From Deltaproteobacteria bacterium UBA6601 (GTDB taxonomy: Bacteria; Myxococcota_A; UBA796; UBA9615), in contig DJIF01000089.1 in the NCBI GenBank assembly GCA_002433485.1, positions 4,981 to 46,847 of the forward strand: a DNA stretch of 41,867 nt, given 5' to 3'. The notes beneath the pieces were generated by a model. That model was not told the origin of the DNA. It was given only the letters and a program-made list of their open reading frames with translations, and made no database searches. Position 1 is the stretch's first letter, and every line of letters starts with the position of its first letter. This document shows positions 7,337 to 15,768 of the stretch, one piece after another. The translations under genes were made by a program, and so were the position numbers.

Positions 7337-10300
7337 GAAGCTGCGACCTCAAGCTTGAGGACCAGTGACTCGCCGCGGATACTTTCCTGTTTGCCGGACT
7401 GCAGGCCAACCTCGTGCCGTAGTTCAACGGCCAGGACCTCTTCAGAGATTAGCTCTCGATGCTGGTTAAGCGCCTCAGCGACTGCCAACCCGCTGTCCCA
7501 GCTGAGGATGATTCGGGCGTCGTAAGCGAGATCCAACTCCTTGCGCAGACTTTGGATGCGATTGATGACCTCACGGGCCACGCCTTCCCGTAGCAGATCT
7601 TCGCTCAGGGAGGTGTCGATTGCGACCAGCACCGTCTCATCAAATGCTGAGGCGGTGCCTTCTCGTTGCTGGATTCGCACCTCAAGGTCGTCACCTTCGA
7701 GCTGAATTGTGTCGCCGTCTGTAAGGCTCACGTCCAGCCTGCCCTGGGCCTCCCAGGTGGCGACTGCTTTGGCCGGATCTAGTCCAGCGACCGCTTTGGC
7801 TAGCATCGGCATGCGTTTGCCGAGGCGCTTGCCCAGGAGCCGAAAGTTGGGCTTGAGCTGATAGGTCACGTAAGTAGCTCGGTCCTCTGCCAGCTTCAGC
7901 TCACGAACGTTCAGTTCATCGCAGATGACTGCGCGGGTCGCTGCATCCTGTAGGGCGCTGCGGACCCGGGGGTCTACGGTGACCAGAGTTGCCATGGCCA
8001 GGGGTTGCCGGACTCCAATCGCTGCGCTCTGGCGCGCTGCGTGACCCAGGGTGACCGCCTGTCGAGCAGCCTCCATGCGTGCGACGGTTGGCCCATCGAT
8101 GCGCTTTGCATCGCAGTTCGGCCAGCTGTCCAGGTGCACCGAGTTGGGTGCGGTGCTGCGGAATGGCCGCACCAGGGCCTGGTGCATGCGTTCTGCCAGG
8201 TAGGGGGTGAAGGGCGCGCTCAGCCGAGCGAGGGAACACAGAACTTCATAGAGCGTCCAGTACGCGGAACTCTTGTCCTGGTCCGCTTCGGACTTCCAGA
8301 AGCGCCGCCGGGACCGGCGGATGTACCAGTTGGTGAGCGCTTCAATGAAAGACTCGATTGCGGCCGTTGCGGGAACGATCCGGTAGTTGTTCAGCTCTTC
8401 GGTGACCGTCGCGATGCATTGCTGAAGCTGGGAGAGGATCCATCGATCCAGCGGCGAGCGGTCGGTGAAGTTTGGGGCGCTCTGCCCGTCGCTGGGGTCG
8501 AAGTTGTCCAGCTCTGCGTAGATGGTGAAGAAGGACCATGCGTTCAGCAAGGGCAGTAGGTAGGCCTTGAGGCTGTCGCGGACCAGACCTTCGCCGAAGC
8601 GCGACGGTTGGGTTGGATTGGAGCGATAGAAGAACCAGCGGAAGGCGTCTGCACCGTGTTGGTCGATGATGACGTCCGGGGCGATGACGTTGCCGACGCT
8701 CTTGCTCATCTTGCGCCCCTGCTCATCCAGAACATGGCCGAGGACCACGCAATTGTCGTAGGCGGGGCGGCCACGCAGAAAGGTGGAGATGACGTGGAGG
8801 GTGTAGAACCAGCCACGGGTCTGATCGATAGCCTCTGAGATGAAGCTGGCCGGGAAGGCCTGGCCGGAGTCGATGGCCTCTCGTCCGACCGGGTCGAAGG
8901 GGTAGTGATGCTGGGCGAAGGGCATCGATCCGGCGTCGAACCAGCAGTCGATTACTTCCACCACCCGTCGCATCGTCCCAGCGCATTGCGAGCAGCTCAG
9001 CTCAATATCATCGACGTAGGGGCGATGGGGATTCCAATGCTCGCGATCGTAGGGATCGACGGGGAGCTCAAGACCGGCCCGCTCGAACAGTTCCTGGTAG
9101 CTGCCGAAGCAGTGGGTATGGTTGCACTGCGCGCAGCGCCAGATCGGTAGCGGAGTACCCCAATAGCGCTTGCGGGAGAGCGCCCAGTCGACAACCCCCT
9201 CCAGCCATTTGCCGAAGCGTCCATCACGAATGTGCGAGGGCGTCCAGTTGATCTGTTGGTTGCCGGCGATGAGCTGGTCTTTCATCGCTGTGGTTCGAAC
9301 GAACCAGGAGCTGCTGGCGTAGTAGTACAGCGGTGTGCCATGGCGCCAGCAGTGGGGATAGGGGTGCTCATAGCGACCCGAGCGGACCAGCTGCCCGCGA
9401 GCCTTGAGGTCGCCGATGATCTCCGGGTCTGCATCTTTGAACCAGTTGCCGGCGTAGGCTCCTGCGTGATCCTTGAAGCGCCCCGCTGGGCTGAGGGCGC
9501 AGTACATGGTCAGCCCGTAGCGCCGGCCGACGCGGTGGTCGTCCTCGCCAAATGCCGGGGCCACGTGGACGATGCCTGTCCCTGAGTCCAGAGTCACATA
9601 GGGGTCAATCACCACCGACCAGTTGGCACCGCGCTCGGTAGCTGCCTTGGTGCCGCTGCCGGTGAATTCGAACAGGGCTTCATATTTTAGCCCTTCAAGG
9701 TCCGCGCCGGTGAAGCTCAGCACTGCCTCTTGATCGCGGAGGTCCAGAGGCTTTCCTTCGACCAACTCCTCGACGACCTGGCCGAGCTCTGCGGCGATGA
9801 GGTAGTGACGATCGGGGTGGGCCTGGGAGCGCACCAGCTGATAGGTGAACTCAGGGTGGACGCAAGTCGCCATGTTGGAAGGCAGCGTCCATGGGGTGGT
9901 CGTCCAGGCCAGGATCCAGCAGTTTTCCGGTAGCGGCTGGTTGCCTACGCTCTGTCCCGGCTCGACCTTGAAGGCGACGGTGACAGAGGGGTCCTTAACG
10001 TCTTGATAGGCCTGGGCAACCTCGTGGCTGGAGTGCGTTGTGCCGCACAGCGGACAGTAGGGGAGCACCTTGTGACCTTCGTAGAGCATGTCCGCGTCGA
10101 ACATCTGGCGTAGGATCCACCACACTGATTCCACATAGCGGTTGGTGAAGGTGAAGTAGGCATTCTCGTAGTCCAGCCAGAAGCCGAGTCGCTCACTGGC
10201 CTTGACCCACTCTCGCTCGTAGCGTCGTACCGACTGGTAGCACTTGTCATTGAAGGCCTGGACCCCGTACTCCTCGATGGCGTTCTTGTCGGTGAAGCCG

Positions 10301-10611
10301 AGTTCTTTCTCGATGGAGATCTCCACCGGTAGGCCGTGGGTATCCCAGCCAGCTTTGCGCTCGACCCGGTAGCCCTGCATGGTCCGAAAGCGGGGGAGCA
10401 GGTCCTTAATGGTGCGGGTGAGGGCGTGGCCTACGTGGGGGACGTTGTTGGCGGTCGGCGGGCCCTCGTAGAAGACGAAGCTGCCCCGCGGCGCGGCCTT
10501 CTTCAATGAGGCTTCAAATATGCTGTTGTCCTGCCAGAACGCGAGAATCTCTTCTTCGCTCTCGGGGAGCTTGCCGATCTCGGGAGGACTCTTGAAGCGG
10601 TTCACAGACAC
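7333..10611 (-). CDS. ileS: Isoleucyl-tRNA synthetase, type 2
   Basis: This 1092-residue class I synthetase charges tRNA-Ile. The HIGH-type motif is HVGH (59-62) within a segment beginning FYEGPPTANN, and the KMSKS motif is at about 633-637. The large CP1 editing insertion lies between them. Cys pairs occur in CPLCG and in two later CxxC sites (CAQC, CSQC). The C-terminal region lacks the zinc finger of type 1 bacterial IleRS, and the overall pattern matches the eukaryote-like type 2 enzymes, which as a class tolerate mupirocin. The start is GTG at 10611, with AAGG about 9 bases upstream. The gene follows the exonuclease gene by 67 bases and overlaps the sigma factor start by 4 bases. No T-box leader is visible. 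Confidence 0.96.
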   Translation of the reverse strand: MSVNRFKSPPEIGKLPESEEEILAFWQDNSIFEASLKKAAPRGSFVFYEGPPTANNVPHVGHALTRTIKDLLPRFRTMQGYRVERKAGWDTHGLPVEISIEKELGFTDKNAIEEYGVQAFNDKCYQSVRRYEREWVKASERLGFWLDYENAYFTFTNRYVESVWWILRQMFDADMLYEGHKVLPYCPLCGTTHSSHEVAQAYQDVKDPSVTVAFKVEPGQSVGNQPLPENCWILAWTTTPWTLPSNMATCVHPEFTYQLVRSQAHPDRHYLIAAELGQVVEELVEGKPLDLRDQEAVLSFTGADLEGLKYEALFEFTGSGTKAATERGANWSVVIDPYVTLDSGTGIVHVAPAFGEDDHRVGRRYGLTMYCALSPAGRFKDHAGAYAGNWFKDADPEIIGDLKARGQLVRSGRYEHPYPHCWRHGTPLYYYASSSWFVRTTAMKDQLIAGNQQINWTPSHIRDGRFGKWLEGVVDWALSRKRYWGTPLPIWRCAQCNHTHCFGSYQELFERAGLELPVDPYDREHWNPHRPYVDDIELSCSQCAGTMRRVVEVIDCWFDAGSMPFAQHHYPFDPVGREAIDSGQAFPASFISEAIDQTRGWFYTLHVISTFLRGRPAYDNCVVLGHVLDEQGRKMSKSVGNVIAPDVIIDQHGADAFRWFFYRSNPTQPSRFGEGLVRDSLKAYLLPLLNAWSFFTIYAELDNFDPSDGQSAPNFTDRSPLDRWILSQLQQCIATVTEELNNYRIVPATAAIESFIEALTNWYIRRSRRRFWKSEADQDKSSAYWTLYEVLCSLARLSAPFTPYLAERMHQALVRPFRSTAPNSVHLDSWPNCDAKRIDGPTVARMEAARQAVTLGHAARQSAAIGVRQPLAMATLVTVDPRVRSALQDAATRAVICDELNVRELKLAEDRATYVTYQLKPNFRLLGKRLGKRMPMLAKAVAGLDPAKAVATWEAQGRLDVSLTDGDTIQLEGDDLEVRIQQREGTASAFDETVLVAIDTSLSEDLLREGVAREVINRIQSLRKELDLAYDARIILSWDSGLAVAEALNQHRELISEEVLAVELRHEVGLQSGKQESIRGESLVLKLEVAAS

Positions 10612-10678
10612 GACGGACGACCTTAGCTCTATTCAAATCTATGCGCTCGTTTGGCGCGGGCTGGCAATGCTCTTTTGC

Positions 10679-11395
10679 TCAGCCGAAGAGCCCGGCTTGA
10701 TTGGTGTCCGGCGTGGCGGGCTCGCTGCTAGGAACCGCAGTGGGCTGGTTTGCCGCGCGGGCTGCCCGACGCTCTGCAAAGGCGGCTTCCTGGGCAGAAC
10801 GCCACTTGCTCTGCTCGTCCAGCAGGTTACCCAGTTGAGCTGGGACCTTATCGGCGAAGCGCAATAGCACCTTCCCGGTAGCTTCTGCGTCGTGTTCGGC
10901 GCGATGGGCCTGGCTTAGATCTACGCCGAGCTTGTCCGCGACTCGTCCCAGACGGTGGCTGCGCTCCCTGGGCATCAGCTGGCGGGCCCACACCAGCGGA
11001 TCGAGCATCGGCAGCTCAGGTAGGGAAATGCCGGACCTGCGCATCTCAGCGTCGAGAAAACCGCGGTCGAAGGGGGCGTTGTAGGCCACCAGGATCCGGT
11101 CGCGGAGCCGGCCATAGATTTCCCACTTGAGATCGCGGAAGCTGGGCTTCCCTTGCAGCATTTCGGCGGTGATGCCGGTGATCTCGGTGATCTTCTGCGG
11201 GATCTCGCAGCCGGGATCGATAAGCTGCCCCCATCGCTCTGCAATCTGACCCCGCTCAAAGCGCACGATGCCGACCTCTATTACGCGACATTCGTTAGCG
11301 TCGAAGCCTGTGGTCTCCACATCGACAACGGCCAGGGGCATCTCGCGCCAGGGCGCGCTTAGATCGAAAGACAGCATTGTGCTCAGGTAGCACAT
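10679..11395 (-). CDS. DnaQ-like 3'-5' exonuclease (DEDDh family)
   Basis: The 238-residue protein has the three exonuclease motifs: Exo I VDVETTG near residue 25, Exo II NAPFD in the middle and Exo III HRAEHDAEA, a DEDDh-type site. This is the fold of the proofreading epsilon subunit of DNA polymerase III and of related DNases and RNases. The last 50 residues are Ala- and Pro-rich and end in QAGLFG, which resembles a sliding-clamp-binding peptide (QxxLF); that reading is inference. The clamp-binding tail would favour a replication or repair role. The ATG at 11395 is used, but ATG at 11377 (MLSFDLS) is an equally good start. It is the first gene of the minus-strand run that includes ileS. Confidence 0.88.
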   Translation of the reverse strand: MCYLSTMLSFDLSAPWREMPLAVVDVETTGFDANECRVIEVGIVRFERGQIAERWGQLIDPGCEIPQKITEITGITAEMLQGKPSFRDLKWEIYGRLRDRILVAYNAPFDRGFLDAEMRRSGISLPELPMLDPLVWARQLMPRERSHRLGRVADKLGVDLSQAHRAEHDAEATGKVLLRFADKVPAQLGNLLDEQSKWRSAQEAAFAERRAARAANQPTAVPSSEPATPDTNQAGLFG

Positions 11396-11453
11396 CGCTG
11401 CTTGGGGTACAACGGAGATATTTGCCGAGCGCTCTGCTTGGAATGGAGCAGGT

Positions 11454-12341
11454 ATGAGAGACGATGGACCAGTAGAGCGCCGCCTGCAAGCTGGCGGCCT
11501 GGAGCAGCGCTTGTTGATTTGGGAGGGCGATGGGCCGACCCTGCTCCTTCTTCATGGGTTCCTCGACTGCGCCGGAAGCTTCGCGCCCCTGGTGCGCTTC
11601 TTGCCTCCTGACTATCGGATTGTAGCCTTAGATTTTCGCGGTCACGGTGAGAGTGCCTGGGTGGGGCCTGAAGCTCACTACAACTTTTATGACTACGTTC
11701 GTGATGTTCGCGCTGTGATCGATCAGCTGGACCGGGAGCGCATCTTTTTGCTTGGGCACTCCATGGGAGGAGGGGTATCCCTGTTGTTTGCTGGCTCGTG
11801 GCCTGAAGAGGTCGAGCGTTTGGTCGTGGTGGAGGGCTTGGGCCCCCCCAATGAGTCGGTAGAGGATGGTCCAGCGCGGATGCGACGCTGGATCCGTGAG
11901 GAACGCCGAGTCGCCGACCGCGGTACGCGCAGCTTTCCCGATCTGCTCTCAGTAGCGCGGCGTCTTCAGGTTCGCCAGCCGGCATTGGAGGGTGAGCGGG
12001 CTCTGGAACTGGCAGGCTGGCTCGCTCATGAGCAGCAGGATGGTTGGACCTGGAGGCACGACCCGCGACATCAGGTGCGCAATCCGAAGATCTATCGCTC
12101 GTCGACTTACGCACCTTTTGTGGCCGAAATAGGCTGTCCGGTTCTGCTCGTGACCGGCTCAGAGTCCTGGTATCGGTGGCCTGATCTTGAGGAGCGGCGA
12201 AGTCACTTGCGGGATTGGCGTCGGGTCGACATCGAGGGGGCCAGTCACATGATTCATCACGACTGCCCAGAGCCTCTTGCTGCAGCTGTTGCGAGCTTCC
12301 TGGCGGGAGCGGAGCCCGCGGCCGTGCTTGCCGGAGGTTGA
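11454..12341 (+). CDS. Alpha/beta hydrolase (Ser nucleophile)
   Basis: The 295-residue protein has HGFLD (oxyanion region, about residue 34), DFRGHGES at about 60-67, the nucleophile elbow GHSMGG with Ser103, and a C-terminal His in GASHMIHHDCPE at about 265. It is therefore a standard soluble hydrolase of the esterase, lipase and C-C hydrolase group with a cap domain between about 130 and 200. Substrate cannot be named. GGAG at 11445-11448 precedes the ATG. It diverges from the DnaQ-like gene and is followed 80 bases later by the HelD-like helicase on the same strand. Confidence 0.87.
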   Translation: MRDDGPVERRLQAGGLEQRLLIWEGDGPTLLLLHGFLDCAGSFAPLVRFLPPDYRIVALDFRGHGESAWVGPEAHYNFYDYVRDVRAVIDQLDRERIFLLGHSMGGGVSLLFAGSWPEEVERLVVVEGLGPPNESVEDGPARMRRWIREERRVADRGTRSFPDLLSVARRLQVRQPALEGERALELAGWLAHEQQDGWTWRHDPRHQVRNPKIYRSSTYAPFVAEIGCPVLLVTGSESWYRWPDLEERRSHLRDWRRVDIEGASHMIHHDCPEPLAAAVASFLAGAEPAAVLAGG

Positions 12342-12397
12342 GCGCCGGGTGGTGCAATCAAGAAGCCCGATTCTAGATTCTCACTTGCTCTTGTCGA

Positions 12398-12420
12398 GCG
12401 CCGCTGGCACTTTGCGGCGC
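12398..12420 (+). promoter_or_regulatory. Hairpin directly before the HelD start codon
   Basis: GCGCCGC (12398-12404) is perfectly inverted at 12414-12420, ending one base before the ATG at 12422. No Shine-Dalgarno sequence is present in this position. The hairpin would cover the ribosome entry site, or it may be a terminator-like element of the upstream hydrolase without a T-tract. Confidence 0.4.
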
Positions 12421-12421
12421 C

Positions 12422-14578
12422 ATGTCGTCATCGAGCTTCAGCAAGACCCAACCTGGCCAGAGCCCAGAGGAGCGACCTCATGCCATTGTGCAGGAGGAGT
12501 TGACGCTGCTGGAACGCAATCTTAAGGCGCTGGGAGAGCTGGCGCCGGAAGCTAATATCGATCGAGACGCCATCGTCGCCGAGATGAATCGACTCAGGGA
12601 TGAGATCCCTACCGCCCAGACGGACGAGCGGCCGGGTCTTATGGATCAGTACGAACGGTTGGGGAATCTGCTGCTCCAGCAGGGTGCCTCACTGGGCGGG
12701 GCAGGGGTCGATCTTGCCAGCCCCTACTTCGCCCACATGCGGTTGGTGCAGGACGGTCGTGAGCGGGATGTGTTTCTGGGCAAGGCAACCCGGCTTGATC
12801 ATGGTTTGCGGATTGTCGATTGGCGGCATGCCCCGGTGTCTGCGTTGTTCTACCGCTATGCAGAAGGCGATGAATTCGTTGAAGAGCTGGGTGGCAGAGA
12901 GGTGGAGGGAAGGGTGCTGGTGCGGCGCGTCGTTGGTATTGCCGATGGACTCCTCAACCGGGTGCAGGGTCCGCAAGGTTTGTTTGTTCGAGATGAGCAG
13001 GGCTGGGCCGAACGCAGTGCAGGTGTGCCACGCCTAACGGGAGGACAGGGTGTCGCGGCCCGTGGTGTGAGTGGCAATCGAAAGCAGTTGAAGGGCACCA
13101 CCTATCGAGTTGAGAAGCACCTACCAGAGATATCTGCGCTCATTGATCCTGAGCAGTTTGATGTCATCGCAGCTGCTGACGCGGAGTTGGTGGTGGTTCG
13201 CGGTGTAGCCGGTTCCGGTAAGACGACTGTTGCGCTGCACCGCCTAGCTTTCCTCAACTACCGCGACCGAGCCCGTTTTCGTGCTGATCGGATGCTGGTG
13301 ATTGTCTGGGGAGACGCCCTTCGCCGCTTTATCTCACGACTGCTGCCCGCCCTTGGAGTTCACTCAACTCCCGTTCGAACCTACGGCTACTGGGCGCGGG
13401 GGATCCGCAAGCGACTTTTCCCTTTTCTGCCGAACAAGAGCGGTGATGGGACCCCTGCCATCGTCACGCGACTTAAGTTACATCCAGCCATGTTGCGCAT
13501 TCTTGAGGACTATGTGGCGGGGCAGCCTGCTGCGCCGACCGCTCGCCAGGTGGTTGAGGATTGGATGCAGGTTGTCAGCGATGAGACTTTGCTGAACGCC
13601 GGCTTCGCGCGCTGGGCGCCGGGGGCATTCAGTGAGGCTCAATTACAGCAGGCCATTCGCTGGACTTCTCAGCAGGTTGGGCAATTGAGCGACTATCTCG
13701 ATCCTGAGGACACCGAGCCTCTGACCGACGAGGAGGGCAAGGCGATTGCCCCAGATCACTCCTTTCTGGATGCTGAGGACGACCCCTTGCTGTTGCGGCT
13801 CTATCAGCTGCGGGTCGGGCCGCTGCCCAGCAAGAGCCGTCGCCATCGCCCGCTGCGTTATCAGCACATAGTGGTCGATGAGGTTCAGGACCTTTCGCCG
13901 CTAGAAGTTCGGGTGTTGATGGATTGTCTGGACGATCAGAATTCGATGACCTTGTCCGGCGATACCCAGCAGCACGTGTTGCAAGAGGCGGGCTTTACCG
14001 ACTGGGAGGAGTTCTTTGGCCACCTCGGGGTTCGGGGGGTAGCCGTCAATACCCTTAAGGTCGCCTATCGCTCTACGCTCCCTATTGTTCGTTTCTCGCG
14101 GGCTGTGCTGGGGAGTCTGGTTGAGGACGAAGAGCCCGAGGTAAGTCGGGACGGGGCACCGGTGGAGGTCTTGCGCTTCCAGGATCATGGCGAGTGTATT
14201 GTGTTCTTAAGCGACGCGTTGCGAGCGCTTGCCGAGTCTGAACCCAGCGCCAACGTTGCGCTGCTGGCGCGCAGTCCTGAGGTTGCAGACATCTATTTCG
14301 CGGGGCTCCAGCGAGCCGAGCTGCCCGAGTTGGCCAGGGTCCGTGACCAGGAGTTTTCGTTCGAGCCTGGTGTGGAGGTCACCGATGTCGCTCAGGCCAA
14401 AGGTCTGGAGTTTGACTATGTGGTCTTGCTGGACGTCAGCGAGACCAGCTGGCCTCGGACTGATGCAGGTCGCCGTCTACTTCATGTGGGAGCAACTCGA
14501 GCAGCTCACCAGCTTTGGGTTACCTGCATCGGCAAGCCCTCCCCCCTGCTTCCTGCTGCCGCCCAGGATGGTGCCTGA
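12422..14578 (+). CDS. HelD-like UvrD-family helicase (RNA polymerase recycling type)
   Basis: The 718-residue superfamily 1 ATPase has Walker A RGVAGSGKTT (about 259-268), Walker B VVDEVQDLS (about 483-491), SGDTQQH (about 511-517), and a C-terminal motif region KGLEFDYVVLLD (from about 659) ending in a GATRAAHQL segment. The first 200 residues are not UvrD-like: a helical segment rich in Glu, Leu and Arg (about 20-90) leads to SPYFAHMRL and VDWRHAPVSALFYR, the signature of HelD proteins, whose N-terminal arm enters the RNA polymerase secondary channel and releases stalled polymerase. Function as an RNAP-recycling ATPase is therefore likely; a DNA repair helicase is the alternative. The gene ends 2 bases from the convergent ArsA-like gene. 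Confidence 0.85.
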   Translation: MSSSSFSKTQPGQSPEERPHAIVQEELTLLERNLKALGELAPEANIDRDAIVAEMNRLRDEIPTAQTDERPGLMDQYERLGNLLLQQGASLGGAGVDLASPYFAHMRLVQDGRERDVFLGKATRLDHGLRIVDWRHAPVSALFYRYAEGDEFVEELGGREVEGRVLVRRVVGIADGLLNRVQGPQGLFVRDEQGWAERSAGVPRLTGGQGVAARGVSGNRKQLKGTTYRVEKHLPEISALIDPEQFDVIAAADAELVVVRGVAGSGKTTVALHRLAFLNYRDRARFRADRMLVIVWGDALRRFISRLLPALGVHSTPVRTYGYWARGIRKRLFPFLPNKSGDGTPAIVTRLKLHPAMLRILEDYVAGQPAAPTARQVVEDWMQVVSDETLLNAGFARWAPGAFSEAQLQQAIRWTSQQVGQLSDYLDPEDTEPLTDEEGKAIAPDHSFLDAEDDPLLLRLYQLRVGPLPSKSRRHRPLRYQHIVVDEVQDLSPLEVRVLMDCLDDQNSMTLSGDTQQHVLQEAGFTDWEEFFGHLGVRGVAVNTLKVAYRSTLPIVRFSRAVLGSLVEDEEPEVSRDGAPVEVLRFQDHGECIVFLSDALRALAESEPSANVALLARSPEVADIYFAGLQRAELPELARVRDQEFSFEPGVEVTDVAQAKGLEFDYVVLLDVSETSWPRTDAGRRLLHVGATRAAHQLWVTCIGKPSPLLPAAAQDGA

Positions 14579-14593
14579 AGCTAGGCTTCAGGC
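14573..14593. terminator. Perfect inverted repeat covering both stop codons
   Basis: GCCTGAAGC (14573-14581) and GCTTCAGGC (14585-14593) pair perfectly over 9 bp around a 3-base TAG loop. The HelD stop (14576-14578) lies in one arm, and the opposing ATPase stop (14581-14583) straddles arm and loop. It is probably a compact bidirectional terminator, without T-tracts. Confidence 0.65.
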
Positions 14594-15768
14594 TGCTCCT
14601 GGGAGAGCAGTCCGGCCAGCTGGTGAAGCCCCTCTAGGTCGTGGAGCTGTTCGCCAAGATTGGGAAGGCACAGCAGTGGCAGTTGGTAGCCGCAGTGGGC
14701 CTGAATCGACCGAATGCTGCGTTCATCGGCCAGCTGTTGGGCTCGTTCTTGTTGATAGTGGTTCCAGAGCGAATGCAACAGCGCCGCTTTGTCGGTTTCT
14801 GGCGGCGCGGCGAAGCCAGCCTCTCTCGCTGAGGCCGGGGCTTCCCCGACCGGCGCTCCTTGCATTGAATGAGTGCGGTTGACGATGAGTGCCCGTACTG
14901 AGATGTCTGCTTGTTGGAGTCGATCGTGGAAGTACAGGGCTTCATCAAGAGAGCTTTGGCTTGGCGAGGCGACCAGAACGAAAGCCGCGTTTTCGCTGGC
15001 TAGGAGTTGAGCCACCTCGTCGGCCCGAGAGCGCATGCCCTCAGTCAGAGTGGAGAAGGCACGAATGAATTCGGAGATACCCTTGAGCACATTGCTGCCG
15101 ATAAAGCGCTCGAACAGCGAGAACATTGCCTGCTGCCCACGGCCGAACAGATAGGCACCGGCGCGTGCTGAAGAGAAGCTCCCTTCGTTGGGAGCGATCC
15201 AGCGCAAGATGCTGTCTTGCAGCACCGCCATCATGCGCTGTGGAGCTTCCATGAAGTCCAGAGCGTTACGGGTCGGGGGTGTGTCGAGAACGATGAGATC
15301 ATAGTTCTGGCTGCCCACCATCTCGAGGAGTTTCTCCATCGCCATGTATTCCTGAGAACCGGCCAGTGAACCCGCTGCCTTTTGGTAGTAGCGGTTGCTG
15401 AGGATGCGTTCGCGGATCTGTTGGCTTGGGGCGAAGCGTCGAACTACACCGTCCCAGGTGGACTTGGCGTCCAGCATCATGGCGTCAAGGGAGCCCGGCT
15501 TCTCCTGTTTGAGATCGCCGCTCGGCTTCCATAGCAGTGGGATGGAGGTCGCTTCGCTGAGGTTTTTGTCAATACCTAGGGCGGTTGCCAGACGTCGGGC
15601 CGGGTCGATGGTCATCACCAGAACGCGCTGTCCGGATCGCGCAGCTGCCAGGGCCAGGGAGGCTGAGACCGTGGTCTTGCCAACCCCACCGGTGCCGCAG
15701 ACCACAACTACCCTGCGGCCGCTGAGGGTCCACCAAAGTGCCTGGCTTGGAGAGCTCAAGGTCGCCAC
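14581..15768 (-). CDS. ArsA/Get3-like ATPase, subunit 1
   Basis: The 395-residue protein is a SIMIBI-class P-loop ATPase of the ArsA/Get3 group. The Walker A is GTGGVGKTT (25-33), followed by LVMTIDPARRLA (the A' DPA motif) and LDTPPTRNALDF (switch II). The signature Lys at the first position of the deviant Walker A (KGGVGKT) is Thr here. A long helical insertion after the switch regions (about 200-260) could form a client-binding groove as in Get3. No arsenite-binding Cys cluster is evident, so arsenic export is unlikely. It overlaps its partner gene by 13 bases, implying an obligate pair. Paired ArsA-like proteins such as Mycobacterium tuberculosis Rv3679-Rv3680 form a heteromeric Get3-like complex. 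Confidence 0.85.
   Translation of the reverse strand: MATLSSPSQALWWTLSGRRVVVVCGTGGVGKTTVSASLALAAARSGQRVLVMTIDPARRLATALGIDKNLSEATSIPLLWKPSGDLKQEKPGSLDAMMLDAKSTWDGVVRRFAPSQQIRERILSNRYYQKAAGSLAGSQEYMAMEKLLEMVGSQNYDLIVLDTPPTRNALDFMEAPQRMMAVLQDSILRWIAPNEGSFSSARAGAYLFGRGQQAMFSLFERFIGSNVLKGISEFIRAFSTLTEGMRSRADEVAQLLASENAAFVLVASPSQSSLDEALYFHDRLQQADISVRALIVNRTHSMQGAPVGEAPASAREAGFAAPPETDKAALLHSLWNHYQQERAQQLADERSIRSIQAHCGYQLPLLCLPNLGEQLHDLEGLHQLAGLLSQEQPEA

Noticed and set aside
10612..10678. T-box leader before ileS
   Set aside because: The gap is only 67 bases and shows no T-box sequence or specifier stem.
11383..12357. Long minus-strand frame opposite the Ser hydrolase
   Set aside because: Its product is Arg/Ser/Pro-rich without motifs, while the opposite strand carries the hydrolase motifs.
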